Assembly (NCBI RefSeq): GCF_004349235.1
Contig: NZ_SMKY01000025.1
Location: 1 to 56,122 of the forward strand
DNA length: 56,122 nt
DNA from: Actinomadura darangshiensis
GTDB lineage: Bacteria; Actinomycetota; Actinomycetes; Streptosporangiales; Streptosporangiaceae
Direction: 5' to 3'
This document shows, in pieces, positions 40,435 to 50,137 of the stretch. Numbering within the stretch: the stretch's first letter is position 1; each line of letters opens with the position of its first letter. Position numbers and translations under genes: made by a program. Below the pieces are notes generated by a model. It did no database searches. It had not been told where the DNA came from and worked only from the letters and a program-made list of their open reading frames with translations.

Positions 40435-41058
40435 TCAGGTGGCCGCTCCCGGCGGGCGGGTGAGGGCGCCGGCGCGGGCGGCGGCGCAGGCGGCCGCAGC
40501 GGCGCGGTCCGCGGCCTCCTCGCCGGCCGGCTCGCCGGTGATGAACAGCCGGTAGAACAGGGGGGCGACGGCGACCCGGACTACCTCGGCCGCGTCGGTG
40601 TCCGCGGGGACCTCGCCGCGTTCGATCGCCCGCTCCACCAGGGCGGCGGACTGCTGGTGCCGGCGGGCGAAGAAGGCGTGCAGGGCGCGGGCGGCGTCGC
40701 CGCTCTGCGTGGCGGCCAGCACGAACGCGCGGGCGACGGGCCCTTCGACGGGGTCGGCGTAGCCGGTCGCGACGAGCCGGGCGAGGGCCCGCAAGTCGCC
40801 GGCGAGAGTGCCGGTGTCGGGGACGGGCCAGGGCTGCGCGGCGGCGCGGTCCAGGGCGTCGGCGATGAGGCCGACGGCGCTGCCCCAGCGCCGGTAGACG
40901 GTGGTCTTGTGCACCCCGGAGCGGGCCGCGACCCCCTCGACGGTGAGCCCCGGGTAGCCGCGCTCGGCCAGCTCGGCCAGGGTGGCGTCGCGGACGGCGT
41001 CGCGCACCCGGGCGGTGCGGCCGCCGGGGCGGACGGTCCCGGGCCCGGACGCGGTCAC
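40435..41058 (-). CDS. TetR/AcrR-family transcriptional regulator
   Basis: The protein has 207 residues from GTG 41058. DNA-binding helices: RVRDAVRDATLAELAERGYPGLTVEGVAARSGVHKTTVYRRWGSAVGLIADAL, then a TetR_C_11-type ligand domain with YADPVEGPVARAFVLAATQS and VAVAPLFYRLFITGEP. It is divergent from the virginiamycin B lyase gene across a perfect 9-4-9 operator, and upstream of the QacA-type pump on its own strand, so it may control two resistance modules. Confidence 0.9.
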   Translation of the reverse strand: MTASGPGTVRPGGRTARVRDAVRDATLAELAERGYPGLTVEGVAARSGVHKTTVYRRWGSAVGLIADALDRAAAQPWPVPDTGTLAGDLRALARLVATGYADPVEGPVARAFVLAATQSGDAARALHAFFARRHQQSAALVERAIERGEVPADTDAAEVVRVAVAPLFYRLFITGEPAGEEAADRAAAAACAAARAGALTRPPGAAT

Positions 41059-41100
41059 CCGGCGGCCCGGCGATCTCTGCGGGTTTCCACGTCCCGATCG

Positions 41101-41122
41101 TAACGCAACTCAGGTTGCGTTA
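41101..41122. promoter_or_regulatory. TetR operator (TAACGCAAC-N4-GTTGCGTTA)
   Basis: A perfect 9-bp dyad with a 4-nt spacer lies between the TetR start (41058) and the lyase start (41173). The arms contain the AACGCAAC half-site often bound by TetR regulators of this type. Confidence 0.75.
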
Positions 41123-41172
41123 ACCTCGCCGCTGACCGGAAACAGCAATTGGGGGACGAGGGGGGACGATCC

Positions 41173-42063
41173 ATGCCGCACGGTTCGCACGCCACGATCA
41201 GGGAGTTCACGGTCACCGGCCCGGAAGCGGGCCCCTACGGCATCGCCGCCGGGCCGGACGGCGCGCTGTGGTGCACGCTCGTGCACGACGGCCGGATCGC
41301 CCGCATGACACCGGACGGGGACCTCACGCTGCACGGCCCCGCCGCCGACGGCCCGATGACCATCACGGCGGGCCCGGACGGCGCGCTCTGGTTCACCGCG
41401 TTCCAGAGCCACGCCATCGGCAGGATCGGCACCGACGGGGAGATCACCGAGTTCGCCGCGCCCGAGGGCTGCGGCCCGTGCGGGATCGCGGCCGGCCCCG
41501 ACGGCGCCCTCTGGTTCACCCAGATGCACACCGGCTCCATCGGCCGGATCACCGTGGACGGCCAGGTCACCGGCCACCAGGTGCCGGGCGAGGGCACCAT
41601 GCCGTCGATGATCACCACCGGGCCGGACGGGGCGCTGTGGTTCACCCTCAACCAGGGCAACGCCATCGGCCGGATCACCCCGGACGGCGACCTCGCCGTC
41701 CATCCGCTGCCCACCGAGGGCGCCGCGCCGGTCGGCATCACCGCCGGACCGGACGGCGCCCTGTGGTTCACCGAGATCGGCACGGGGCACATCGGGCAGA
41801 TCACCACCGACGGGAAGGTCACCGAGTTCCCGCTGCCCGACCCCGGCGCCCGCCCGCACGCCATCGTCGCCGGCCCCGGCGGCGACCTGTGGTTCACCGA
41901 GTGGGGCACCGCCCACATCGGCCGCATCAGTCCCGACGGCCGCATCGACGAGCATCCGCTGCCGACGCCCGGATGCGAGCCGCACGGCATCGCGGCCGGC
42001 CCGGACGGCGCCCTGTGGGTGGCGCTGGAGACGGGCGCGCTCGCCCGCGTCGCCGTCAGCTGA
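41173..42063 (+). CDS. vgb: Virginiamycin B lyase (streptogramin B resistance)
   Basis: The protein has 296 residues: a seven-bladed beta-propeller built on repeats of GPDGALWFT. Residues that correspond to the active site of known Vgb enzymes are all visible: Tyr22 (GPYGI), His229 (RPHAI), Glu269 and His271 (CEPHGI) and Glu286 (WVALE). Vgb linearises type B streptogramins by elimination at the ester bond, using Mg2+. GAGGGGGGACG precedes ATG 41173. Followed by an MFS pump on the same strand, and controlled by the divergent TetR. Producer or soil strains carry such genes for self-protection or competition. Confidence 0.88.
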   Translation: MPHGSHATIREFTVTGPEAGPYGIAAGPDGALWCTLVHDGRIARMTPDGDLTLHGPAADGPMTITAGPDGALWFTAFQSHAIGRIGTDGEITEFAAPEGCGPCGIAAGPDGALWFTQMHTGSIGRITVDGQVTGHQVPGEGTMPSMITTGPDGALWFTLNQGNAIGRITPDGDLAVHPLPTEGAAPVGITAGPDGALWFTEIGTGHIGQITTDGKVTEFPLPDPGARPHAIVAGPGGDLWFTEWGTAHIGRISPDGRIDEHPLPTPGCEPHGIAAGPDGALWVALETGALARVAVS

Positions 42064-42070
42064 CCGGCGC

Positions 42071-42088
42071 CTCGAACCACACTTCGAG
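42071..42088. terminator. Weak hairpin after the lyase gene
   Basis: CTCGAA (42071-42076) and TTCGAG (42083-42088) pair around 6 nt, with GGCGC and GCGCC flanks extending the stem after one mismatch. May partly separate the lyase and MFS transcripts. Confidence 0.3.
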
Positions 42089-42123
42089 CCGCGCCGAAAC
42101 GTCCGGCGGCCACGGTGGAGGGC

Positions 42124-43524
42124 ATGGACTCCACGACGCCGGCCGAGCCGACCGGCGAGGCCGCCGCCCGCGACGCGGCGCCTCCGCCCAGGCGCGGCGC
42201 GATGCTGGCGATCCTGTGCGCAGGGATGTTCCTGGTCCTGCTCGACGTGACGGTCGTCAACGTCGCGCTCCCGGGGATCGGGCGGGCGCTGGGCACGGGC
42301 CTGCCCGGCCTGCAAGGGGTCGTGGACGGGTATGCCGTCGCGATCGCGGGCCTGCTGCTCGGCGGCGCCCTCGGCGACCGGATCGGGCACCGCAGGATGA
42401 CGCTCGCCGGCTTCGGCCTGTTCGGGCTCGCCTCCCTCGCCTGCGGGGCCGCGCCCGGCGCCGGGCCGCTGATCGCGGCGCGCGTCGCCCAGGGCGCGGG
42501 CGCCGCGCTGCTGCTGCCCGGCAGCCTCGCCCTGATCACCGCGATGTACCCGGGGCGCGCCGAGCAGGCGCGGGCGCTCGGGATGTGGGCGGGCATCTCC
42601 TCCACCGCGCTGCCGGCCGGGCCGCTGCTGGGCGGCCTGCTGGTCGACACGACCGGCTGGCGGTGGATCTTCCTGCTGAACGTCCCGATCACCGCCGCGG
42701 CCATCGCCGGGGTCCGCGCGCTCGTCCGCGAACCCGCCGGGCGGCCGCGGCCGGGCGCCCCGCTGGACCGCGCCGGGATGGTCCTCGCCCCGCTCACCCT
42801 CGGCGGCCTGGTCTGGACGGTCATCGCCGCCGGCCACGGCCACCGGGAGACCGCCGCCGGCACCGCCGTCCTCACCCTGGCCGCCGCGGCGGCGTTCGTG
42901 GCCGCCGAGCGGCGCGCGGCCGCGCCGATGTTCCCGGGCGGGCTGCTGCGCGCCCCGGCGTTCCTCGGCGCCAACGCCATCGCGCTGATCATGAACCTGG
43001 TCACCAACGGGGTCCTGTTCGTCGCGACGCTGCACCTCCAGCAGGCCGGGCACCGCTCCGCGCTCGCCGCCGGGGCGATGCTGCTGCCGATGGCCGTGCC
43101 GCTGGCGGTCCTGGCGCCGGTGAGCGGGCGCCTCACCGCGCGGTTCGGGACGCGGGTGCCGCTCGCCGCGGGGGCCGCGGTCGCCGCCGCCGGATGCCTG
43201 TCCCTGCTCGGCGCCGGGCAGGGCGGCGGGTACGGGGCGCTGCTCCCGGCGCTGCTGGGCATCGGGATCGGGGACGGCCTCATCGTCACCGCCGTGGTCG
43301 CGGCGGCGATGCGCGCGGTCGCGCCCGCGCACGCGGGACTGGCCGGCGGCGTCAACAACACCGCCCGGCAGGTCGGGACGGCACTCGGTGTCGCGGTGTT
43401 CGGGGCGGTCGCCGGCCCGGCGACGCAGCCCGCGTTCGCTTCGGGCCTGCACGCCTTGGCCTGGGCGAGCGTCGCGCTGTGGCTGGCCGCGCTGGCCCTG
43501 ACCCGCATCGTCCCGGCCCGCTGA
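42124..43524 (+). CDS. MFS transporter, DHA2 family drug exporter
   Basis: The protein has 466 residues with about 14 hydrophobic segments. LLDVTVVNVALPGIGRALG in TM1, GGALGDRIGHRRMTLAGF (motif A) and GISSTALPAGPLLGGLLVDTTGWRWIFLLNVP (motif C region) mark it as a DHA2 pump. ATG 42124 has GGTGGAGGG 1-9 nt before it; a GTG at 42115 is also possible. Lies 60 nt after the lyase gene and probably forms a resistance pair with it. Confidence 0.9.
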   Translation: MDSTTPAEPTGEAAARDAAPPPRRGAMLAILCAGMFLVLLDVTVVNVALPGIGRALGTGLPGLQGVVDGYAVAIAGLLLGGALGDRIGHRRMTLAGFGLFGLASLACGAAPGAGPLIAARVAQGAGAALLLPGSLALITAMYPGRAEQARALGMWAGISSTALPAGPLLGGLLVDTTGWRWIFLLNVPITAAAIAGVRALVREPAGRPRPGAPLDRAGMVLAPLTLGGLVWTVIAAGHGHRETAAGTAVLTLAAAAAFVAAERRAAAPMFPGGLLRAPAFLGANAIALIMNLVTNGVLFVATLHLQQAGHRSALAAGAMLLPMAVPLAVLAPVSGRLTARFGTRVPLAAGAAVAAAGCLSLLGAGQGGGYGALLPALLGIGIGDGLIVTAVVAAAMRAVAPAHAGLAGGVNNTARQVGTALGVAVFGAVAGPATQPAFASGLHALAWASVALWLAALALTRIVPAR

Positions 43525-43569
43525 GAAAACCCGTTGGCATGATCGGCCGTGTTCGCCTAGAACGGTCGC

Positions 43570-44341
<772 letters not shown>

Positions 44342-44355
<14 letters not shown>

Positions 44356-45466
44356 GGAGCTGTGCCCGGCGCCGCCGCACTGGACCGTCCCGTGGGAGGA
44401 GATCCGGGACGCCTTCGCCTGGGTGCGCGACATGGCCGGCGTCCCGCAGGACGCCGTCTACCACGGCGAAGGCGACGTCGAGGTCCACACGCGGATGGCG
44501 TGCGAGGCGCTGGCGGCGATGCCGCGGTGGCGGGCCCGCCCGGCCGGCGAGCGGGTGCGGCTGTTCACCACCGTGCTCATGCACGACATCGCCAAGCCGT
44601 CCTGCACCGCCACCGGTGACGACGGCCGCATCACCGCGCGCGGCCACTCCCGCCGCGGCGACCTGATGGTGCGCCGCATCCTGTGGGAGCTGGGCGCGCC
44701 GGTCGGCTGGCGCGAGCATGTGGCGGCGCTGATCCGCCACCACCAGGTGCCGTTCTGGGCGCTGGAACGTCCCGACCTGCAGCAGATCGCGTTCCGCGTC
44801 AGCCTGCTGGCCCGCAACGACGACCTGGTGCTGCTGGCGTCCGCCGACATCCTCGGCCGCATCTGCCCCGACACCGACGAGCTGCTCGACAACGTCGCCC
44901 TGTACGGGGAGTACTGCGCCGAGCAGGACTGCCTGGACGGGCCGCGCGCGTTCCCGTCCGACCACGCCCGGTTCTGGTACTTCCGCAAGCCCGGCCGCGA
45001 CCCCGGCTACGCCGCCTACGACGACACCCGCTGCACCGCGACCGTGCTGTCGGGGCTGCCGGGCGTCGGCAAGGACCACTGGATCGCCGCGAACCGCCCG
45101 GACCTGCCCGTCGTCAGCCTCGACCGGCTCCGCGCCGAGCTGGGCGTCGACCCGGCCGGCGACCAGCGCGCCGTGGCCGCCGCCGCCCACGAGCTGGCCC
45201 GCGGGCATCTGCGCGCCGGGCGGTCGTTCGTGTGGAACGCCACCAACGTGTCGCGGACGCAGCGGGACCTGTGCGCCGGCCTCGTCGCCGCCTACCGGGG
45301 ACGTGTGGAGATGGTCGCGCTGGAGGCGCCGCCGCGCGTGGTCCGGGACCGCAACCGGGCGCGGACCTCGCCCGTCCCCGACGCGGTGATCGACCGGCTC
45401 GTCCGCCGCTGGGAGACGCCGGACCCGACCGAGGCCCACCGCGTCCACTGGCTCAGCACCGCCTGA
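44342..45466 (+). CDS. HD-Pnk: HD phosphoesterase + polynucleotide kinase RNA/DNA end-healing enzyme
   Basis: The protein has 374 residues. The N-terminal HD domain carries His49 (VEVHT), His81-Asp82 (LMHDIAKP), His102 (RGHSRR) and His133-His134 (IRHHQVP), which would bind metals and remove 2',3'-cyclic phosphate or 2'/3'-phosphate ends. The C-terminal kinase domain has P-loop GLPGVGKDH (238-246), Asp261-x2-Arg in SLDRLR and the lid Arg in NATNVSRTQR, for 5'-OH phosphorylation with ATP. This is the domain order of characterised bacterial HD-Pnk proteins. It prepares ends for the ligase encoded just upstream. Confidence 0.88.
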
Positions 45467-45573
45467 GCCGCCCGGCGCTCACCGCGCGTCGGGACGCGGC
45501 CACGTTTAGCCCATGAGCACAGGGAACGCCAGCACCAGGCTTCGTAACGAAACGCGGAGGGGGCCTGGAGGCT

Positions 45574-46068
45574 ATGAGCATCGTGCGGCAGCAACATGAC
45601 GGCGAAGGCCAGGCCAAGGCCGGGGCCGCGGGCGCGCACCGGCAGGACTTCGGACGCGCCCCGGAGTTCAACGGCGACCACCATGAGGCGGGAACGGGCG
45701 AACTGGTCCGGCAGGCCGCCCAGCAGGTGTCGGAGCTGATGCGCGCCGAGCTGCGCCTGGCGGTGGCCGAGCTGAAGGACAAGGGCCGCCACGCCGGCAC
45801 CGGCGCCGGCATGTTCGGCGGCGCCGCCCTGGTCGCCCTGTACGGGTTGGGGGTGCTGCTGGCCGCCGCGGTCGCGGCGATCGCGGTGGCGCTGCCGGTA
45901 TGGGCGGCCGCGCTGATCATCGGCGTCGTCCTGATGCTGGTGGCGGGCGTGCTGGCGATGCTGGGCCGGGCGCAGACCAAACGCGCCGCGCCGCCCAAGC
46001 CCGAGCGGGCCATGGACGAGGCCAAGCAGGCGGTGGCCGAACTGAAGGAGAGGGCGACGCACCGATGA
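45574..46068 (+). CDS. Phage holin family/actinobacterial Holin-X protein
   Basis: The protein has 164 residues. An N-terminal disordered part is followed by an amphipathic helix (ELVRQAAQQVSELMRAELRLAVAELKDKGRHAG), two adjacent membrane helices (FGGAALVALYGLGVLLAAAVAAIAVAL and AALIIGVVLMLVAGVLAML) and a charged tail. This is the Phage_holin_3_6/Act_holin pattern, a chromosomal membrane protein in actinomycetes and not a sign of prophage. First gene of a three-gene group with DUF3618 and YihY. Confidence 0.85.
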   Translation: MSIVRQQHDGEGQAKAGAAGAHRQDFGRAPEFNGDHHEAGTGELVRQAAQQVSELMRAELRLAVAELKDKGRHAGTGAGMFGGAALVALYGLGVLLAAAVAAIAVALPVWAAALIIGVVLMLVAGVLAMLGRAQTKRAAPPKPERAMDEAKQAVAELKERATHR

Positions 46069-46472
46069 CCACGCAGGGCAAGCACGGCGCCGAGGCCGGG
46101 ACCGAGGAGCTGCGCCAGGACGTCGACCGCGCCCGGCACGAGCTCGGCGACACGGTGGAGCAGCTGGCCGCCAAGGCCGACGTGAAGGCCATGGCCCGGG
46201 AGAAGGCCGAGTACGCGCGCGCCAAGGCCCGCGACGCGGCCGCTTCGGCATGGCAGGTCGCGGGCTCGGAGAAGGCGATGTCCGCGGCGCGGCGCGGCGG
46301 GGCGGTCGTGGCCTCGGCGGGCGCCGTCACCGCCGCGGCGCTGTGGATGCGGCGCCGCCGGCGGCCGCGGGCGCGGCTCGGCCGCGGCCGCAACGCGCCG
46401 GTGCAGGTGCGGTACCGCATCGGCCAGAAGCGCGCCGTCAAGGTGCGCCGCCGCAACCGCGGCTTGTTCTGA
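46065..46472 (+). CDS. DUF3618 domain-containing membrane protein
   Basis: The protein has 135 residues; ATG 46065 overlaps the holin stop (ATGA). DUF3618 core: TEELRQDVDRARHELGDTVEQLAAKADVKAMAREKAEYARAKA, then one membrane helix (GGAVVASAGAVTAAALW) and a strongly basic tail rich in Arg. The pairing holin-like/DUF3618 is common in actinomycetes and is linked to membrane organisation or stress; exact role unknown. Confidence 0.85.
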   Translation: MTTQGKHGAEAGTEELRQDVDRARHELGDTVEQLAAKADVKAMAREKAEYARAKARDAAASAWQVAGSEKAMSAARRGGAVVASAGAVTAAALWMRRRRRPRARLGRGRNAPVQVRYRIGQKRAVKVRRRNRGLF

Positions 46473-46501
46473 GACGAGACCCCCCTCGGAGAGACGAGAC
46501 C

Positions 46502-47551
46502 ATGGGCAGTGCGAGCGCAACCCCCGGCCGGACGGCCGCCCCGGCGCGCGGCGTCCTGAAGCGCACGGCCGGCGAGTTCAAGAAGGACAACGTGACCGCG
46601 TGGGCGGCCGCGCTCACCTACTACTCGGTGCTGTCGATCTTCCCGGCGATCCTGGTGGTGGTGTCGCTGGTCGGCCTGGCCGGCCAGTCGGCCACCGACG
46701 ACCTGATCGACGGCATCGGCGATCTGGCGCCGGGATCGGTCCGGGACCTGCTGATCAGTTCGGTCCGGCAGCTGCAGGGCGGCGGCGGCGCGGGCGTGCT
46801 CGCGATCGTGGGCCTGCTCGCCGCGGTGTGGTCGGCGTCGGGGTACGTCGGCGCCTTCATGCAGGCGTCCAACGTCGTCTACGACGTCCCCGAGGGGCGC
46901 CCGTTCTGGAAGACGATCCCGCTCCGCGTCGCCGTCACGATCGTCACGCTGGTGCTGCTGTCGGTGTCGGCGGTCGCGGTGGTGGTGACCGGGCCGCTGG
47001 CGCGCAAGGTCGGCGACGGCATCGGGGCGGGCTCGCAGGCGGTCACGGTCTGGAACATCGCCAAGTGGCCGGTGCTGCTGCTGGTGGTGGCGTTCCTGTT
47101 CATGCTGCTGTACTGGGCGGCGCCGAACGCCAAGCGCGGCCTGCGGGGCCTGGCGCCGGGCGCCCTCCTGGCGATCGTCGTGTGGATCGTCGCGTCGGCC
47201 CTGTTCGCGCTGTACGTGGGGAACTTCGCGTCCTACAACAAGACCTACGGCAGCATCGCCGGGGTCATCATCTTCCTGGTGTGGCTGTGGATCACGAACC
47301 TGGCGATCCTGCTGGGCGCCGAGCTGAACGCCGAGCTCGAGCGCGGCCGCGCGATCGCCTCGGGCATGCCGGCCGGGGAGGAGCCGTACGTCGAACCCCG
47401 CGACACGCGCGCGTTCGACGAGGAGGACCGCCGCGAGACCGGCTGGCAGGACGCGCGGGAAGAGGACGACGGGAAGCGGGGCGTTTCCGGCCCGTCCGCC
47501 CCGCAGGAGGCTCCGGGCGTGCGCCGCGGAGACCCCGGGGCACGCCACTAG
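46502..47551 (+). CDS. YihY/virulence factor BrkB family membrane protein
   Basis: The protein has 349 residues with about six membrane segments; VTAWAAALTYYSVLSIFPAILVVVSLVGL is the family hallmark, followed by VWSASGYVGAFMQASNVVYDV, LLYWAAPNAK and IIFLVWLWITNLAILLGAELNAELER. C-terminal 50 residues are charged and disordered. Old annotations as ribonuclease BN are wrong for this family; it is an envelope protein of unknown activity. It is 29 nt downstream of the DUF3618 gene and co-transcribed with it. Confidence 0.9.
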   Translation: MGSASATPGRTAAPARGVLKRTAGEFKKDNVTAWAAALTYYSVLSIFPAILVVVSLVGLAGQSATDDLIDGIGDLAPGSVRDLLISSVRQLQGGGGAGVLAIVGLLAAVWSASGYVGAFMQASNVVYDVPEGRPFWKTIPLRVAVTIVTLVLLSVSAVAVVVTGPLARKVGDGIGAGSQAVTVWNIAKWPVLLLVVAFLFMLLYWAAPNAKRGLRGLAPGALLAIVVWIVASALFALYVGNFASYNKTYGSIAGVIIFLVWLWITNLAILLGAELNAELERGRAIASGMPAGEEPYVEPRDTRAFDEEDRRETGWQDAREEDDGKRGVSGPSAPQEAPGVRRGDPGARH

Positions 47552-47623
47552 GGCATGCGGACCGTGCGTTTCCGGGGAATCACGGGTCGCACAACACCGA
47601 ACACCCTGAATAGGATCGCGGGC

Positions 47624-48190
47624 ATGCTCCGTCCCGCCTATCCGATCGAGACCGAGCGGCTGATCCTGCGGCCGTTCCACGAGGACGACCTTGAGGGTCT
47701 GTACGCTTACCAGTCGCTGCCCGAGGTGGCGCGCTTCCTGTACTGGGAGCCCCGTTCCCTGGAGGAGTCGCAGTCATTCTTGAAACAGAAGATGAGCGCG
47801 TCCACCGTGGAGAAGGAGGGCGACTGGCTCGTCCTCGCCGTCGAGTGGCGCGAGACCGGTGACCTGATCGGCGAGGTCAATCTGCAGTGGCGCAGCCGGG
47901 AGCACCGACAGGGCGAGATCGGCTACATCTTCAACCCCGCCTACCACGGCAAGGGGTTCGCGACCGAGGCCGCCGAGGTGGTGCTGCGGCTCGGCTTCGA
48001 GGGCCTGGACCTGCACCGCGTGTGCGGGCGGCTGGACGGCCGCAACGCCGCGTCGGCCCGCGTCCTGGAGCGGCTCGGCATGCGCCGCGAGGCGCACCTG
48101 CTGCACAACGAGATCGTCAAGGGCGAGTGGAGCGAAGAGGTCATCTACGCGATGCTCCGCCACGAGTGGGACGCCCGCTCCGGCGGCTGA
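47624..48190 (+). CDS. GNAT-family N-acetyltransferase (RimJ/RimL-type)
   Basis: The protein has 188 residues from ATG 47624. TERLILRPFHEDDLEGLYAY, then GEVNLQWRSREHRQGEIGYIFNPAYHGKGFATEAAEVVLRLGF, where the acetyl-CoA P-loop is HGKGFA, and the C-terminal NAASARVLERLGMRREAHL. It acetylates an amine of a protein N-terminus or small molecule; substrate unknown. Converges on the WYL regulator gene with a 7-nt gap. Confidence 0.9.
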   Translation: MLRPAYPIETERLILRPFHEDDLEGLYAYQSLPEVARFLYWEPRSLEESQSFLKQKMSASTVEKEGDWLVLAVEWRETGDLIGEVNLQWRSREHRQGEIGYIFNPAYHGKGFATEAAEVVLRLGFEGLDLHRVCGRLDGRNAASARVLERLGMRREAHLLHNEIVKGEWSEEVIYAMLRHEWDARSGG

Positions 48191-48197
48191 CCGGCGG

Positions 48198-49157
48198 TCA
48201 CCGCCCGGCCTGCTCCTCCAGGGACCGGGCCAGGTCGCGGACGTGCCCGCGCAGTTCCTCGGGCCGGCGGACGACGAACGGGAACCCGATGCCGGCCAGC
48301 ATCCGCGCCATGCCGTCCAGCCGCTCGGCCCGCGTGGTCATCACCACTCCCCCGGCGTCCTCGGTGAGCGTGGCGGTCGCGGTGGGGATCCGGCGGCGCG
48401 CCTCGTCCAGGGTGGTCTCCAGCAGGACCTCCACCTCGTGGGCGTAGGGGACGCGCGCCAGTGACCGGGTGACGTGCTGGACGGGGTCGACGCCGCCGGG
48501 GACGTCGAAGCGGGCGGTGCCGGGCTCGGCGGCGGCGACGCGGTCGACCCGGAACGTGCGGATCTCGCCGCTGCGGTGGTCGTGGCCCATCACGTACCAG
48601 CGCCCGGAGTGGAACACCAGGCCGTAGGGGTCCAGGTCCCGCTCGGTTTCGGCGCCCTGCCAGGACCGGTAGCGCAGCCGCACGCGGCGCCGCTCCCGCG
48701 CGGCCTCGGCGAGGGTGAGGACGGCGCCGGTGTCGGGCGCGGCGGCGTCGCGTGCCGCGAGGGTGAATCCGAGCGTGTCGCGCAGCGCCTGGACGCGGTC
48801 GCGCAGCGCGGCGGGCAGGACGCGCTGCACCTTGGCGAGGGCGCTCTCGGTCGCCTGCCCGGGCAGGCCCAGCCGCCGTCCCGCCAGCAGCCCGAGCACC
48901 ACGGCGGCCGCCTCGTCGTCGGTGAGCATGAGGGGCGGCAGCTTGTACCCGGGCATGAGCCGGTAGCCGCCGTGGCGGCCGCGTTCGGCGACGACGGGGA
49001 CGCCGAGGTCCTCCAGCCGGGCGGCGTAGCGGCGGACGGTCCGCTCGTCCACGCCGAGCCGCCGCGCCAGCTCGCGTCCGCCCATGCGGTGGTGGGCCTG
49101 GAGCAGCTCCAGCATGGCCAGGACGCGGGTCGTCGGATGGGACGGCGGCTGTGACAC
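48198..49157 (-). CDS. WYL-domain transcriptional regulator (YafY/PafC-like)
   Basis: The protein has 319 residues from GTG 49157. N-terminal HTH_11: RVLAMLELLQAHHRMGGRELARRLGVDERTVRRYAARLEDLGVPV, then the linker RGGYRL-like GGYRLMPGYKLPPLMLTDDEAAAV and the WYL domain around 150-230 (RRRVRLRYRSWQGAETERDLDPYGLVFHSGRWYVMGHD) plus the C-terminal WCX extension. WYL regulators sense ligands or nucleic acids. It is divergent from an alpha/beta hydrolase gene (81 nt), the usual target in this arrangement. Confidence 0.9.
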   Translation of the reverse strand: MSQPPSHPTTRVLAMLELLQAHHRMGGRELARRLGVDERTVRRYAARLEDLGVPVVAERGRHGGYRLMPGYKLPPLMLTDDEAAAVVLGLLAGRRLGLPGQATESALAKVQRVLPAALRDRVQALRDTLGFTLAARDAAAPDTGAVLTLAEAARERRRVRLRYRSWQGAETERDLDPYGLVFHSGRWYVMGHDHRSGEIRTFRVDRVAAAEPGTARFDVPGGVDPVQHVTRSLARVPYAHEVEVLLETTLDEARRRIPTATATLTEDAGGVVMTTRAERLDGMARMLAGIGFPFVVRRPEELRGHVRDLARSLEEQAGR

Positions 49158-49238
49158 GGGTCACTCACTTAATCCGGGCGGTTTCTGTCCGGTATCGACC
49201 GTAGCGTGGGACCACAGCAACCCGAAAGGACGGCCGAC

Positions 49239-50006
49239 ATGGCGACGTTCGTACTGGTCCCCGGATACTGGCTCGGCGCGTGGGCGTGGGACGAGGTCGC
49301 GGCGCACCTGCGGGACGCGGGCCACGACGTGCACGCGGTGACGCCGGCCGGCCAGGCCGAGCGGGCGGACGAGGACGGGCCCGGCGTCGACGTCGACGCC
49401 CAAGCCGACGGCCTCGTGCGCCTCATCGAGGACGGCGGCCTGGACGACGTCGTCCTCGTCGCGCACAGCGGCGCGAACATGGCCGCGACCGGCGCCGCCG
49501 ACCGGATCCCGCACCGGGTCGCCCGCATCGTCTACGTCGACAGCGGCCCCATGCCGTCCGGGCTGGCCGGCATCGACTTCCACGACCCCGGCTCGCGCGC
49601 GGAGCTGGAGAAGGCGGTCGCCGAGCAGGGCGGCGGGCGGACGATCCCGGTGCCGCCGTTCGACCCCGGCACCGACCCCGTCAACCTCGCGGGCCTATCG
49701 CAGGAGCGGCTGGCCGCCATGCGCGAGCGCGGCACACCGCAGCCGTTCGGCACGGCGACGCAGGCGCTCACGCGGCCCGACCCGCTGCCGGCGACGCCCC
49801 GCACCCTCATCTCCAGCACGATCCCGCTGGCCGCGGTGAAGGAGATGGGCGAGGGCGGCCACCCGATCTTCTCGATGATGGTCGGGCCGGGCTGGACCTA
49901 CCGGGAGCTGCCGACCGGGCACTGGCCGATGTTCTCCAAGCCCCGCGAACTGGCCGCGCTGCTCGCCGGGCTCGCCGGGGACGGGGCCGCCGCGGGCGGC
50001 GCCTGA
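49239..50006 (+). CDS. Alpha/beta hydrolase
   Basis: The protein has 255 residues. It begins FVLVPGYWLGAWAWDEVAAHLRDAGHDVHAV (oxyanion region), has the nucleophile Ser in LVAHSGANMAA and the His in LPTGHWPMFSKP near the end. This is the small plant-HNL/methyl-esterase-like group seen in many actinomycetes. The substrate is unknown. ATG 49239 is preceded by GAAAGGA. Regulated in all likelihood by the divergent WYL protein. Confidence 0.88.
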   Translation: MATFVLVPGYWLGAWAWDEVAAHLRDAGHDVHAVTPAGQAERADEDGPGVDVDAQADGLVRLIEDGGLDDVVLVAHSGANMAATGAADRIPHRVARIVYVDSGPMPSGLAGIDFHDPGSRAELEKAVAEQGGGRTIPVPPFDPGTDPVNLAGLSQERLAAMRERGTPQPFGTATQALTRPDPLPATPRTLISSTIPLAAVKEMGEGGHPIFSMMVGPGWTYRELPTGHWPMFSKPRELAALLAGLAGDGAAAGGA

Positions 50007-50137
50007 ATGACTCACTTCTCCACAGCCCCGCCCGCGTTTCTTGTTACCCGCCCACGTAGATCATTTCGGCGGAGGCGAGGACACTCTGCGGAAGTCGCGC
50101 GGCCGCGGGGGTCGGGCCTGCTACGCGAGGTGAACCG

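Noticed and set aside
45574..47551. Holin-like gene suggesting a prophage
   Set aside because: Neighbours are DUF3618 and YihY, no phage genes occur, and this holin-like family is a normal chromosomal envelope protein in actinomycetes.
46502..47551. Ribonuclease BN
   Set aside because: YihY-family proteins were once labelled so by mistake; the sequence is an integral membrane protein without nuclease motifs.
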